From NCBI GenBank assembly GCA_002293525.1, contig DBDJ01000068.1, forward strand, positions 198,137-262,136: 64,000 nt of DNA, written 5' to 3'. A model generated the notes under the pieces. It did no database searches. It was not told the origin of the DNA and saw nothing but the letters and a program-made list of their open reading frames with translations. Numbering within the stretch: position 1 is the stretch's first letter; the number at the start of each line of letters is the position of its first letter. This DNA comes from Lachnospiraceae bacterium UBA935 (GTDB lineage Bacteria; Bacillota; Clostridia; Lachnospirales; Lachnospiraceae). Shown here one piece after another: positions 18,401 through 30,300 of the stretch. The position numbers and the translations under genes were made by a program.

Positions 18401-19303
18401 ATGTCGATGAAGTTTCGTGCACATGAGACTTTTTTTATAAGAAAGGGATGGCTTAGCAAGGGCATGGAGCGGGTTGTTGCCAAGAGTGATCTTTTTGTGA
18501 GTAAGGTAGAGAATCCGATGGATGTTTTAGGCATAGGGTCCAACATGGTCAAGTCATTGAGATATTGGCTACAAGCAGTAGATTTAACATCGGAGCCCAC
18601 ATCCGGCAAGCGAGTTCAGACACTAACATCATTTGGCGCTATAGTTTACGAAAATGATCGTTACATAGAAGAAATAGGGACACTTTATTTGCTTCAGTAC
18701 AAACTTGCTAAGAATAAGTCTGACGCAACGGCATGGTATTTCTTTTTTAATGACTTTACTATGTCAGAGTTTTCGAGGGAAGATTTCGTTCAATCAATTC
18801 TTAATTATATACTTATGGAAGATAATGTATCATCTGCAGCGATTAGATCCTTAAATGATGATTTAGCATGCATTATTAATACATATTTGCCAAGGTATAA
18901 GTCTAGTACGGGGAAGGTATCACCAGAGAATAATATTGACTGTCCTTTTGGAGAGCTTGGATTAGTTGATATAGCCAATAAGAAGCAAAAGACATATAAG
19001 AAAACGACACCTTCTCCAAAAACGTTTGATCCTTGGGTGATTCTTGCTGTTATTTCTGATCAGGCTGGAGACAGAGATGAAATAGGGCTTAATGAACTTC
19101 TTAAAAGCCCTTGCAACATAGGAAAAGTGTTTAATTTAGATGCAGTGTCTTTACTCGATGTGTTACATGAGGTGGAAAAGATGGGAGCGATTAAGATTAT
19201 TAGAACAGCGGGCTTGGACATTATTCATTTGAAAGAACATTTTACTTTTGATGAATGCGTGCAGAACTTTTATGAAAATATGAGTGAAGGGATATTAGGG
19301 TGA
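18401..19303 (+). CDS. sspB: SspB-like DUF4007 protein
   Basis: 300 residues. The N terminus reads FRAHETFFIRKGWLSKGMERV, the hallmark of DUF4007, followed by GIGSNMVKSLRYWLQA and LTSFGAIVY. Known SspB is a DNA nickase that works with SspC and SspD in single-strand phosphorothioation. The C-terminal part (FDPWVILAVISDQ onward) looks like a winged helix. RBS GGAGGT. The stop overlaps the first possible start of sspC (GTGA). The role is taken from the family plus its SspD, SspC and SspA neighbours. Confidence 0.88.
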   Translation: MSMKFRAHETFFIRKGWLSKGMERVVAKSDLFVSKVENPMDVLGIGSNMVKSLRYWLQAVDLTSEPTSGKRVQTLTSFGAIVYENDRYIEEIGTLYLLQYKLAKNKSDATAWYFFFNDFTMSEFSREDFVQSILNYILMEDNVSSAAIRSLNDDLACIINTYLPRYKSSTGKVSPENNIDCPFGELGLVDIANKKQKTYKKTTPSPKTFDPWVILAVISDQAGDRDEIGLNELLKSPCNIGKVFNLDAVSLLDVLHEVEKMGAIKIIRTAGLDIIHLKEHFTFDECVQNFYENMSEGILG

Positions 19304-22300
19304 TATCAATGAGTAGCAAAATGATCTCAGTTGCTTCTGGATTTCAGTATTCGGTTAATATTGGATATGATCTGAATAGTGACGACAAATTGAAGAATTT
19401 TATCCCTACACAATCGGCACTTCGATTACTAGAAGACATACTCTTAAGTACAAACCCTGCATCAACAGATAGGGCAAGAGTTTTGATTGGGGCTTATGGT
19501 AAGGGAAAGTCTCATATCATATTGATGATCCTTTCTGCTCTTATGAAGCGTGAAAGGAGTCTTTTCGTAAGAACTATGCCAAAGATTAAAGAGGATCCGA
19601 GACTTAATCAAATCGTAAATAATTATTATGATTCAAACAATCGAATACTTCCTGTTATTATTTCAGGTAGTAACACAAGCTTGTCACAGGCTTTTTTGAT
19701 GGCCTTACAGAGAACTCTTTCGATGAATGGGCTAGATGTTATGCCAGAAACAAATTATAAGGCTGCTGTTCAGGTTATAGCGAAGTGGGAAAAGGAATTT
19801 CCTAAAACCTACGATAATTTGAAAAAGATGATTGATATGCCAATAAAGAAGTTTATTGATGAACTTCAAAACTACAATAACAGGGCATATGAAACATTTG
19901 AGAAGATTTATCCAAACCTTACTTCAGGAAGTGTCTTTAATCCTTTTATAGGCTTTGATATTGTAGAATTATATGAAGAAGCCGTTAAGGGTTTGAAAGA
20001 GAAGGGATATACTGGAATATATGTTATATATGATGAGTTCAGTAAGTTCTTGGAGGCGAATATAAGTGAGGCATCTGTAAGTGACACTAAAATGCTTCAA
20101 GACTTTGCTGAGAAGTGTAATCGAAGTGGTGACTTGCAGATGCACCTTATGCTTATTTCGCATAAGGAGATTTCGAATTATATCGACAAGTTACCCAAAA
20201 ATAAAGTGGACGGATGGAGAGGCATTTCGGAAAGATTTAGTCATATTCATCTAAATAATAATTTTACTCAGACTTACGAAATAATTGGCTCTGCTATTCA
20301 AAAAAGTGATAAGCTATGGTATAAATTTATTGAGAAGAATAAAGCCTATTTAAATGATATTATAACAAGATACAAAAAGCATAATCTATTTAGTGATATT
20401 GGTGATTCGGAAATAAATAAGACAATTTATGGATGTTATCCACTTCATCCGGTATCAACATTTATTTTGCCACGTCTTTCTGAAAGAGTTGCTCAGAATG
20501 AAAGGACGCTATTTACTTTTATTTCGGCACCAGGAAATTCAACATTACCATCATTTTTGAATATGTATAATGATGATCATTTTGAATTGATGACTCCGGA
20601 TTTGATATACGATTATTTTGAACCACTTTTGAAGAAAGAGGTTTATGATGGCTCAATTCATGAGTATTATTATCTTACTGAGCTCATATTGGAGAAATTA
20701 GAGGATGGTACACTTGAAAGCAAAATCGTTAAAACTCTTTCTCTGATATATATACTTGAACAGTTTGAAAAATTGCAGCCATCAAGAGACGAAATAGCAG
20801 GTGTTTTCTCCATGAGCTATAAGCCTGAGGAGATTGCATTTGCTATTGACAAACTAATAGAAAAAGAATACGTCATTTATCTGAAACGGAGCAATAACTT
20901 CTTGCGTTTGAAACAAGCATCAGGTGTTGATGTGCGTCAGAAGATAAGCGATATGATTGAGCTCCAGCGTAAGAATATAACTGTTAAAGAAACGCTCAAT
21001 AACTCCAATTTCGATAACTATATGTATTCTTCTCGTTATAATAATGAGCATGATATGATACGCTATTTTTCGTTTAAGTTTATTGATGAAAGTGAAGTAA
21101 CAGAAGATGTGAACTGGGAGGAAAAAAGTGCTGCTATTGATGCGGATGGAATAATTTACGGAATTATTCCACACAGTAATGAGGGCATTTTAAGAGTAAA
21201 AAAAATATTGGAAGAGACTACCACTGAGTTGGCTAGAGTTATTTTTGTTATTCCTAAAGAATATGAAGATATTGAAAATGTAGTCAGAGAGTTTAATGCA
21301 GTCTCTGTACTAAGAGACAATGCTAATGATGAAAAGGTTCTATTCGAAGAGTATGAAGTAATCTACGAGGATCTCAGAGAAGTAATTGGATTCTTTATGA
21401 GAGGTTATACAAGACCGGAGGATTATAAAGCGAGATTTATATACAGAGGAAACCAACTGGACATCAGTAGAAAATCAGCCCTGTCTGAGAGAATGTCTAT
21501 TATTTGTGATGAAATATACTCGCATACGCCGGTAATTAATAATGAGGTTATTAACAAGAATGAGATCACGGTTATGGCTGGTAATAGCAGAAAAAAAATA
21601 GTGACTGCTCTTCTCAGAAACGAATTAGAACCGAATCTGGGATTAACAGGATCGGGTCAAGAAGTATCTATTATGAGAAGTACTTTAATACGTACTGGAA
21701 TATGGGAGGAAAAAAATGGTCTTCCAACATTGAATCTCCGACCGAAAACTGTTGATCATATGGATAATCTGCTTCAGACCATTGAAGGTTTTATACTTGA
21801 AGCCGGAAAAGAAAAATCTTTTGTAGATTTGTATGAAAGACTCCGCTCCCCGGAAGGTCATATTGGCCTGAGGAATGGGGTTATTCCCATTTACCTTGCG
21901 GTAGTAATTCACAATTATAAGAAAGAGGTTATAATATCCGATCAGCATGGCCATGTACCTTTATCTGCTGATGTTTTAATACAAATAAATTCTAAACCAG
22001 AAATGTTCACATTATCTTATTTGGATTGGGATTCTGACAAAGAAAAATTTATAAAGAAGCTGGATGAACTTTTCACTGAATACATAGTTGATGTAGAAAG
22101 AGGATCAAATTCGTATGATTATATAATTTCTGCGATGCGGCGCTGGTATATGGAGTTGCCTAGGTATGCAAAAGAGAGTCACCTTACGCCGGGTGGAGAT
22201 AAGATTTGTAAAGAGTATATAGATTATTTGAAGCTCTTGAAGATGAGTGCCAGCGGTAATGAGCTTTTATTTAAGAAACTTCCTCAAATATTTGGGGAGG

Positions 22301-22914
22301 AAGAAAAAGAGTTGATTGATTGTATAAAAGATGCAAAAGTTTTTTTTGATACATATCTTAACGAAACGATCAAGATCCTTTCAGATGATATTAAGAATGT
22401 TTTTGTGCTCAGTGGTAACAGAATGAATGTAAAGAAAATGACCCTTTCTTCTGTTATTAAGGATTGGTGTGAGGAACTTGATCCGGCTATATTTGAACAA
22501 TTATTTGCTGATGGGACGGATAGGGTAATTGAATTGTTTAAGAATATTACAAATGACGATCATCAAACGATAGCGAGCCTTGCTAAAATTGTCACAGATT
22601 TAAGACTGGAAGACTGGGATGAAAAAATTAAGGGATTATTCCTTAAAAATGTGTGTGCATATAAGACAACGGCAGAAACGTTTAAGGTATCAGTAGAAAA
22701 ACGAAAGGAATCAAATACTGAAACGGTCTATCAGATAGTTTTTACAGATGATGATAGTAATGCTGTGACTAAGCGTTTTAACAGAGTTGAGGATACACGG
22801 CAGGGCAAACTGTTGCATAATCAGGTTATCGCCGCCTTGGATGCAATGGGAAGAGCAATATCTGTTCAAGAAAAACGTCAGATACTCATGGAAATACTGT
22901 GGGATCTGTGCTAA
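19300..22914 (+). CDS. sspC: SspC-like large P-loop ATPase
   Basis: 1204 residues (or 1201 from the ATG at 19309). Walker A GAYGKGKS (about 64-71), Walker B VIYDEFSKFLE (about 240-250), and a later conserved block CYPLHPVSTFILPRLSE (about 384-400) that recurs in the gene at 33435. This is the BrxC/PglY-like group of defence ATPases to which SspC belongs; SspC energises the modification complex. The C-terminal half is helical without recognised motifs. It overlaps sspB and is 14 bases from sspA, which argues for one transcript. Exact subfamily would need a profile search. Confidence 0.82.
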   Translation: MISMSSKMISVASGFQYSVNIGYDLNSDDKLKNFIPTQSALRLLEDILLSTNPASTDRARVLIGAYGKGKSHIILMILSALMKRERSLFVRTMPKIKEDPRLNQIVNNYYDSNNRILPVIISGSNTSLSQAFLMALQRTLSMNGLDVMPETNYKAAVQVIAKWEKEFPKTYDNLKKMIDMPIKKFIDELQNYNNRAYETFEKIYPNLTSGSVFNPFIGFDIVELYEEAVKGLKEKGYTGIYVIYDEFSKFLEANISEASVSDTKMLQDFAEKCNRSGDLQMHLMLISHKEISNYIDKLPKNKVDGWRGISERFSHIHLNNNFTQTYEIIGSAIQKSDKLWYKFIEKNKAYLNDIITRYKKHNLFSDIGDSEINKTIYGCYPLHPVSTFILPRLSERVAQNERTLFTFISAPGNSTLPSFLNMYNDDHFELMTPDLIYDYFEPLLKKEVYDGSIHEYYYLTELILEKLEDGTLESKIVKTLSLIYILEQFEKLQPSRDEIAGVFSMSYKPEEIAFAIDKLIEKEYVIYLKRSNNFLRLKQASGVDVRQKISDMIELQRKNITVKETLNNSNFDNYMYSSRYNNEHDMIRYFSFKFIDESEVTEDVNWEEKSAAIDADGIIYGIIPHSNEGILRVKKILEETTTELARVIFVIPKEYEDIENVVREFNAVSVLRDNANDEKVLFEEYEVIYEDLREVIGFFMRGYTRPEDYKARFIYRGNQLDISRKSALSERMSIICDEIYSHTPVINNEVINKNEITVMAGNSRKKIVTALLRNELEPNLGLTGSGQEVSIMRSTLIRTGIWEEKNGLPTLNLRPKTVDHMDNLLQTIEGFILEAGKEKSFVDLYERLRSPEGHIGLRNGVIPIYLAVVIHNYKKEVIISDQHGHVPLSADVLIQINSKPEMFTLSYLDWDSDKEKFIKKLDELFTEYIVDVERGSNSYDYIISAMRRWYMELPRYAKESHLTPGGDKICKEYIDYLKLLKMSASGNELLFKKLPQIFGEEEKELIDCIKDAKVFFDTYLNETIKILSDDIKNVFVLSGNRMNVKKMTLSSVIKDWCEELDPAIFEQLFADGTDRVIELFKNITNDDHQTIASLAKIVTDLRLEDWDEKIKGLFLKNVCAYKTTAETFKVSVEKRKESNTETVYQIVFTDDDSNAVTKRFNRVEDTRQGKLLHNQVIAALDAMGRAISVQEKRQILMEILWDLC

Positions 22915-22928
22915 AGGAGGCGTGCCTG

Positions 22929-24077
22929 ATGGCATATTTTGATAATGCCGCAACAACATATCCGAAACCAGTATGTGTATATGAGTATATGGAAAGATTT
23001 TACAGAGAGAGTGGTGGAAGTGCTAATCGAGGACAATATGCTCTTGCACAGACTGCTGGAGGTTTGATATCTGATACCAGAGCAAGAATAAGAGATTTAT
23101 TGCATTGTCCTGTTAAGCAGGTGGTTTTTACACCCACTGCAACAATTGCGTTAAATATGATTATTCAAGGGATAATCAAGGCTAAAGTAAAGAATATATA
23201 TATAAGTCCATTTGAACACAACGCAGTTACAAGAACCCTTTATGCGTTTGAATTAGAAAACAGAATAAAAGTTCATCAGTTACATGTTAACAATGATCTA
23301 GAATACAATCTGGAAAAGATACGATACCAATTTGATTCAGTCAAGCCGGATGCCGTTATTTTGAGCCATGTAAGTAATACTATTGGACTTATAGCACCCG
23401 TGGAAGATATTTTCAGATGTGCAAAGAAATATGATGCATTGACTATAGTTGATATGGCTCAAAGTGCTGGACTTGTAGATTGTAATATTGGAATGGAAAA
23501 CTTTGATTTTGCGGTGTTCGCGGGACACAAGACATTATATGGACCAACAGGTATATCGGGTTTTGTTATGAAGCCTGAGATTAAATTGCCAGCAGTATTA
23601 TTTGGAGGAACTGGTTTCGAATCAGCGAACCAAGATATGCCTGAAAGTCTGCCTGAAAAATTTGAGATGGGTACAATAAATATAGCCGGCATTTCTGGTT
23701 TGAATGCTTCATTGAAGTGGATCCAAGAAGAAACTATAGAAAAGATATATCAGAAAGAAGAAGCAAATAGAAGAGAGCTTCTTGATCTGCTTAAAGAATA
23801 TGAATTTATCAAGACGGTTGGATGTGTTAAAGGGAGAAAATATGTAGGCATTGTTTCTTGCCTTATTGATGGCATTAGTAGCGACAGTGCGGGAAGAATA
23901 TTTAATGAACGAGGTATTTCTGTGAGAACGGGGTTGCATTGCGCCCCATTGGCTCATAAATTCATTAATACGTTCCCGGCAGGGACGATACGCTTTAGCG
24001 TAGGTTACTTCACTTCTGAGAAAGATTTTGCTGAGTTGAGGAATACTTTGAAATATATCAGCTCCGAAATGTGCTGA
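22929..24077 (+). CDS. sspA: Cysteine desulfurase, SspA/DndA type
   Basis: PLP enzyme that strips sulfur from cysteine and would feed the DNA modification. 382 residues from the ATG at 22929 behind AAAGGAGG (the frame is open to 22899 inside sspC). N terminus MAYFDNAATTYPKP, PLP lysine in FAGHKTLYGPTG (about residue 203), the SANRGQ segment, and the sulfur-carrying cysteine in VRTGLHCAPLAHK (about residue 340). This is a dedicated copy inside the island rather than the housekeeping IscS; it lacks an iscU neighbour. Followed by the F gene. Confidence 0.92.
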   Translation: MAYFDNAATTYPKPVCVYEYMERFYRESGGSANRGQYALAQTAGGLISDTRARIRDLLHCPVKQVVFTPTATIALNMIIQGIIKAKVKNIYISPFEHNAVTRTLYAFELENRIKVHQLHVNNDLEYNLEKIRYQFDSVKPDAVILSHVSNTIGLIAPVEDIFRCAKKYDALTIVDMAQSAGLVDCNIGMENFDFAVFAGHKTLYGPTGISGFVMKPEIKLPAVLFGGTGFESANQDMPESLPEKFEMGTINIAGISGLNASLKWIQEETIEKIYQKEEANRRELLDLLKEYEFIKTVGCVKGRKYVGIVSCLIDGISSDSAGRIFNERGISVRTGLHCAPLAHKFINTFPAGTIRFSVGYFTSEKDFAELRNTLKYISSEMC

Positions 24078-24139
24078 ATCTTAGGATAGAACAGAGAAGA
24101 AACTGTAAGATAAAAACCATAGAAAAAGTGGAGGTAAGC

Positions 24140-25828
24140 ATGGACAATCAAGGATACATAGCATATCTTAATACATTACATAACTATAATGCGCAGAATC
24201 CCAATGCGTATGGAGAGAGTAATGTTGGAAGTGAATATTTTAAGGAGGTTGCAGTTGAGGTTGGATTATGCGGATACATTAAAGAACAATTACAGGAAAA
24301 TGAACCCCATGTACTAATACTGACAGGACATGCCGGAGATGGGAAAACTAGCATTATGTACCAAGTGCTGAAGGACTTTGGAATACAGTTTAACACGAAC
24401 GAGAAGATCAGCGATATCACATTGCCAACAGGGAAATTTTGTAGGTGTATTAAGGATTATAGTGAGCTTCGTGATGATGAGAAGAAAAATGTTCTCAAGG
24501 AATGTATAGCGCTACCTAAACAAGGGCGGTATGTGTTTATGGTTTCTAATACTGGACCTTTGATTAATACGTTTGAGGAATTGTTCGATGAATCACAAAG
24601 AGATAACGAAAAAATGAGACTTATTGATGCCATGGATCAGAATTCTGGCGATATCTGTGATTATAATGGTTACAAGATTAGCGTAATTAATGCTGCTGCC
24701 ATCGATAATACAAGCTTTGCGTTGAAATTTGTTGAAAACATAATTAAGGATTCTTTATGGGAGAAATGCTCCGAGTGTGAAAAAAAGAGCTATTGCCATA
24801 TTTACAAAAACAGAATGCTTATTGTGAATAATAAGAAGCATGTTCTTGAATTCATTAAGGATCATTATATTTGGCTTATTGAACATGGAACAAGGCTTAC
24901 GATTCGAAGCATGACAGAACAACTTGCATACATGATTACTGGGGGTGTGGAATGTGATCAGGTGGTATCAATGGTAAGAAATAAAATGTTGTTTTTCAAT
25001 TTATTTTTTGGATATATAGGCTTGAAAAACAACGACAGAGCAAATAGTATCCTAGCTGTTAAGGAGGCAAAGAAATGTGGATATGATAAAAAACGACTCA
25101 GAGCAGATGAAAAGCTGCTGATAGATTGTGATTACAAGATAATGTTCGGGGAAGACATCAACTCGATTCTCATCGAAACGCATAAAAGAGATGGGAACAT
25201 AGCTGGATGGGTTGAGTTCCTGAGAAGGGCGTATATATTTACGAATATCATAACGGATAAATCCCAGATGTCGCAAGATAGTGAGGATATTTTTTCGAAA
25301 CAGTTCGAAAACTATCTGAAAATAAGAAGTGGAGATATAAAACCAGCTAAGCAAGACACAAACCTTGTTATTGATGCTCTTTCTATGATGTATCTAGGAA
25401 AGGTTGCTGATAACGCAACAAATTATATTCCTATCACTCTGAGCAAAACTGCAGGTTTAACACAGAATGTCCAACTTGTGACGGGATCAATAAATACGAG
25501 AAAGATGACTCTTGTTTCACAAGAAACGAAGGATAGTGTCTTTGAATCAACTAAACGATATGAACCAAGGCTTAAAATAGATAAAAAGGTGCTGAGCAAT
25601 GTTATTTCGCTTCCGATGTTAGATTATTTCGAAGAACTAAAGAATGGGGTTATTTCAACTAACATTGATCCACAGCTTTCTCAAGGTGTGGAAAGTTTGA
25701 AAGCTCAATTGACTGAAGAGTGTAACGATGAAGAAGACGAGTCAGTTGAAATGATTGTTATACAAAATAACAAAAATGTTAATTACCGCTTAGAGATAAG
25801 CAATGATCATAAAGTTCAAAGAGTATAG
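24140..25828 (+). CDS. sspF: DptF/SspF-like restriction ATPase
   Basis: 562 residues from the ATG at 24140 behind GGAGG; an open frame to 24071 has no site. Walker A LTGHAGDGKTS (about 61-71). A cysteine cluster CSECEKKSYC (about 208-217) may bind zinc. The position between sspA and the G gene, with the size and the single P-loop, matches DptF, the first protein of the phosphorothioation-dependent restriction trio. In the literature an SspFGH set pairs with SspABCD and attacks DNA lacking the modification. Assignment is by size, P-loop and gene order, so function is moderately sure. Confidence 0.75.
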   Translation: MDNQGYIAYLNTLHNYNAQNPNAYGESNVGSEYFKEVAVEVGLCGYIKEQLQENEPHVLILTGHAGDGKTSIMYQVLKDFGIQFNTNEKISDITLPTGKFCRCIKDYSELRDDEKKNVLKECIALPKQGRYVFMVSNTGPLINTFEELFDESQRDNEKMRLIDAMDQNSGDICDYNGYKISVINAAAIDNTSFALKFVENIIKDSLWEKCSECEKKSYCHIYKNRMLIVNNKKHVLEFIKDHYIWLIEHGTRLTIRSMTEQLAYMITGGVECDQVVSMVRNKMLFFNLFFGYIGLKNNDRANSILAVKEAKKCGYDKKRLRADEKLLIDCDYKIMFGEDINSILIETHKRDGNIAGWVEFLRRAYIFTNIITDKSQMSQDSEDIFSKQFENYLKIRSGDIKPAKQDTNLVIDALSMMYLGKVADNATNYIPITLSKTAGLTQNVQLVTGSINTRKMTLVSQETKDSVFESTKRYEPRLKIDKKVLSNVISLPMLDYFEELKNGVISTNIDPQLSQGVESLKAQLTEECNDEEDESVEMIVIQNNKNVNYRLEISNDHKVQRV

Positions 25829-25839
25829 GAGGCATTTTC

Positions 25840-27354
25840 ATGGGAAAAACATATCCAAGTAGTGTAGATGATCTAGAGAATCATATGTCCAACATAGCAA
25901 ATAGATTATTTGGTAATCGTTTCAAATCAGACCAAACTCTATATGAGTACCTGATAGAGTTCCTTCTAGTATTTGTTTCAGCCAAAGAGCCTGGTTTAAT
26001 AAATGGTAAAATGAAGTTTCATGACACGTCTAATGGGCGCCTAGATTATTGGTGTGAACCAAGAATGGGACTTCGTAGATTCATTTACTATGACAAAGCG
26101 CGAAAAAATGGTGTCGTGTCGATAGATGAGCGGGCTTATCAAGAAATGATTCAAACTCTGAAACAGAATATCGTTGCAGATACTGATATGGAAAAGCAGA
26201 ACATTATTGATGGAATGCAAGATTTGCTGCATGGTTATGCTGTTGTAATAAGAAAAAGAAATTGGTGTGTCCAGATGCTTCTCCCTGTATGTCCTGAAAT
26301 GATTTTATGTGATGCTATGCCAGAGGAGAAGACAAGGCGAGGTTATCGTTGGGATAATGATAGAGAGAAGGTTGACAACAGCTTTTCTTTCGATAAAAGA
26401 AATTTTATTGCGCGAGGGGGAGAGATTTATTATTTACACATCCTTCAAGCGCTTGAAGGAAAAGAGAATATAAAGATAAAACTTGAGGATTTATTACAGA
26501 AGCTTTTAGGGAGTGAGAATAATAAACTTTCTAGAATATGCAATATGATTCAAGAAACTTGGGAAGAGACGATGGGGTTGGATAAGAAAGATGTTTCGCA
26601 GCATCTAAATATGTCGTTTATACCTGAGGAAGCCTATAGGGATTGCGGAGCTTACAGCATTGATGAACTTGTGAATTTTCTTTCAAGTGGCTTGCCTTCG
26701 ATTAACAAGTTAGAGATACTTGCAAAGGGAGTCATGTTTCAGATAATGCGTATGATGTCATGGCGAGTAGATAATTATCTGGGAATAGAAAAAAAAGCAT
26801 GGATAGTGGATATGTCTAGAGGTTTCATAAATACTGTCAAGAAAATTGCGGCGGATAGTTTTATAAACATAGAAAATGGTTTTTTGACAGCACTTAATAA
26901 GTCCGCAAGAGAGATCGGGGATGATAAGATACCGAAAGAGAAATATATGTCCGTGCTAAACAAGGCAAGAAGATCATCGTTGGATATTTTTAGATCCAAA
27001 GGGAAAGAATTACAATGTATTATTCCTACGAATGGACAGTACGAGAGGTTTAGCTTATCCGAGGATGTGATAAGGTTTTTGGTGCTTTCGCTTATACCAC
27101 CGCAAAAGAAAATGACACTTAATATGTTCCTGGATAAACTCTATATCCATTACAGGATTGTAATAGGCCCCGCTGAATATAGGAGGTCGATTGAAGGTGG
27201 ATCAAAACTGGAACCAGCGCTAGCTAATTCTTTTACTGACAATTTGGGAGCATTCCAAGCATTTCTTAAATCAACTGGTTTTTTACGAGAATTGTCTGAC
27301 GCAACTTCTATTGTTATTAATCCGTACAGCGACGTATTGGGGGATCAGAGATGA
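25840..27354 (+). CDS. sspG: DptG/SspG-like restriction component
   Basis: 504 residues, no P-loop and no nuclease motif that I can see. It begins with LENHMSNIANRLFGNRF and is largely helical with scattered basic segments (KTRRGYRWDNDREK). DptG proteins are of this size and sit between F and H. RBS AGGAGG; the stop overlaps the H gene's ATG by four bases (ATGA), so G and H are translationally coupled, as expected for subunits made in ratio. Named from context. Confidence 0.7.
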   Translation: MGKTYPSSVDDLENHMSNIANRLFGNRFKSDQTLYEYLIEFLLVFVSAKEPGLINGKMKFHDTSNGRLDYWCEPRMGLRRFIYYDKARKNGVVSIDERAYQEMIQTLKQNIVADTDMEKQNIIDGMQDLLHGYAVVIRKRNWCVQMLLPVCPEMILCDAMPEEKTRRGYRWDNDREKVDNSFSFDKRNFIARGGEIYYLHILQALEGKENIKIKLEDLLQKLLGSENNKLSRICNMIQETWEETMGLDKKDVSQHLNMSFIPEEAYRDCGAYSIDELVNFLSSGLPSINKLEILAKGVMFQIMRMMSWRVDNYLGIEKKAWIVDMSRGFINTVKKIAADSFINIENGFLTALNKSAREIGDDKIPKEKYMSVLNKARRSSLDIFRSKGKELQCIIPTNGQYERFSLSEDVIRFLVLSLIPPQKKMTLNMFLDKLYIHYRIVIGPAEYRRSIEGGSKLEPALANSFTDNLGAFQAFLKSTGFLRELSDATSIVINPYSDVLGDQR

Positions 27355-30300
27355 AGTATATAGTGAACAAAACAGCAGAAATGATTAAAAGAAATAGCCC
27401 ATCCATAGATGGAGAAGCTATGATGAGAGTCGATGGGTTTGAGGATGTACGTTTTTATGACAGCCTTGCGCACAAAATAAAGAATAACTTTTCAAGATCT
27501 GGATTATTTGTGGATATCAAGTTGGCAAAAAACAAGTGGGATTATTTTCAGAATAACTCAGAATATACTTCTCATCTTCAATCTTTGCAGCAGAATGGAT
27601 GGATTGCGGGAAGTGTGAGCATTACTAGATATCGGAATCTTCACGCTTCAAATCTTCTTTTGCTGCTGGGCACAGAATCAGAAGAAGACAAGGGTGGTTT
27701 ACTAAATTGTTACTGTATAACAACAGATACTATTGTTGCTGAGGTAGACGGCCAATACTCGGAGGTGTTTGAATACCTTACATACTTTAATGAAGCAGAA
27801 AAAAGAATTATAGATAAACTCTATAAGGATCTTTTTGCATATGTTCCAGCAGATATCTTTAAACTCAGCAATATTGCAGATGAATGGGAGAACCAGATTG
27901 CTAATATCGGGGATTTTGTCGAATTATTCTTTGCTAATTTAAGCAGATGGGGACTTCCAAGCAGAAAATGTAATTTGCCTTCAGGACAGGAATTGAAAGG
28001 AAGAAAAAATGTGTTAGAGCTCGAGCACTCATTTATCAGCCGTTCTTTGTTTAAGAAGATGACATTGAACAGGTATAAAGAGTATCAAGACAAACTCACT
28101 AAATATAAGGAGATGCAGGGCGAATATGGTCCGAATTGGGAAGGTTGGGCAGATCAAGCAATTCATAGTTATGATCGGTTCGCAGATGTTGTAATGGAGT
28201 ATGCTAGGGGGGAAAACTCTGACGTTAACAGGATTTTGTTAGTGAATACAGAATTTGATGTTGTTTCTAGCGTGTTAGGAATAAAAAGTGGTATAACTAC
28301 TAAAGGAACAAAATCCACAATAAAGATAAAAGGTAATCCGCTTACTGTCTTTACAAAGGCTATTCTGTATGCACTGAACGACTGTGTTGGAGAAGATATT
28401 GCCCGTATAAAGATTGATATCACGCAGGCAGAGATAGTCGGAATGTATTCAGATGCTGAGGGTGCAGAAGAAGCAGATCAGTTAGTAGAGACATGGAGAA
28501 TAATCTGTCGTTCTACAAATGGAATTGTTCCGATTATCAATCAGAGATCGTGGAACTTAAACGACACAGGTTTAGACATCGAGATTTCACCACAAGGGAT
28601 ATTTACGCCAAATAATGCAGATGTGTATATGGATTCCGGTATAGTTAAGGCTGCTGGATATAATAAGACCCTTAGCAAGATAGATTTCACTGTCAAGTGT
28701 TATGCTGTAGATGGAAGCTATAGAGATAAGCTCAGTCCTAAATATTCATGGGAATTTCAAGAGAATAGTGCATGGATTCATGCTTTTTCGGATATATGTA
28801 GACAGGATACGATTTTCGATGAGAATAAAAGTTATATCCCGCTTACTAAAATTACAAAAATAAACTCTATGATTTTTGCAAAGAGTGAGGAAGAATTTTT
28901 TGATCTATATGATGAGAGCGATGTTTCTTTTGCATTTAATATTGTCGATCACATACAGCAGAAAGTAGGGGCAAGTGCCAATAAATATAATGCACAATTC
29001 ATTAAGTTGGGGTATGCTTTTTCAGCGTTTGTTGTTGCTGTCAAACAGGAAGGTTTTTATGCTTCAATAAATAAAGGTTCGGAATCGGAAGCAGTTAAAC
29101 TAATTACAGAATATATTGAGACCGGTAAATTACTAGCATCTGGTATACTTCCACAAAACTTGATGTGGATACTGGATGCATATATTCATGCATTTAATAT
29201 TGAAGACAGTACGAATGTATTAACAAATGAAACGGACGCACGGTGCTGTATAGTACCTCCTTGGCATCCGGCGACCGTGCAAAAAATGGTTGATCAGAAT
29301 AATTTCTTTTTAGATGGTTGCCAGGAATGGTGGAAAAATCTTAAGGGAGGGAAGACCTCAAAAAGTAAAATAGATTTTACGGTTAATAATCTTGAGCATA
29401 TGAGCCTGATTCAGAGTTCGTTAGACCTTTTCCCTTCGATAGGACAGCAGTATTTTGGCTCGACGGCTTCATTTGGAGAGTTTTCTGTTTATGCGAGAAA
29501 TGATATTGAAAACAATTACCGTTTGAAGGATATCATTCACAAGGATGCAGTTTTTGATGATGATTTTGACGCAAAAGAATTTGCCCAGATGAATGATAAC
29601 GCAAAGATGATTTATGGTGTTATACATGATTATGTAAGATCTTTTCAAAACGACAATAATATCAGCATTGTTTTCATCAATCCAATGGAACTTCAGCCGA
29701 TTGTTGCTTCAATATATAAATATGTGGATTATGCTAGAAACAGTGGCAATACTGGCGATATAAACATCAATCTTAAGATACTAGTAAAACCCGAGAATAA
29801 GGGAGGACGCAATTATTTATCCTATTGGATGGATGAATTCTTTTCACAGGATTCCGATGTAAATATCAAGACATATCTTAATGAATGGAGTACTGAACAG
29901 GAACTTGATAAGTTTTTGAATGGGAATCATGATATTGTGTTCGTTATGGATCTGCTTACGATGAATAGCCTCATGTTCATCGGGGATACCGGACTAAACG
30001 GTATTTCTATAAACGAATGTAGGTTTCCGATTGTTTACAGACCGACTCCGATTTCAGAAACTACGGTTAGAAGGAAAATTGAGCTTTCACAGCCACAGTT
30101 TAGTGCGGCTTATGCACATACACAAATTGTTAGATTTAGGAACAATGCGGATATAGTTCCTAGTGGGAATTTTATTGCGGTCAGAGAAGTATGTATCGAT
30201 CAGAATATTCAGAAGATGGTCTATAAGCTTCATTCAAAAGCATATTGGGTAGTATGTATAGACAGTGGTATGGATGGAGCCCTTTTGAAAAATGATGAGT

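Noticed and set aside
16670..25828. Canonical DndABCDE
   Set aside because: No DndD-type SMC ATPase, DndE or DndB is seen; DUF4007 plus the large SspC-like ATPase fit Ssp instead.
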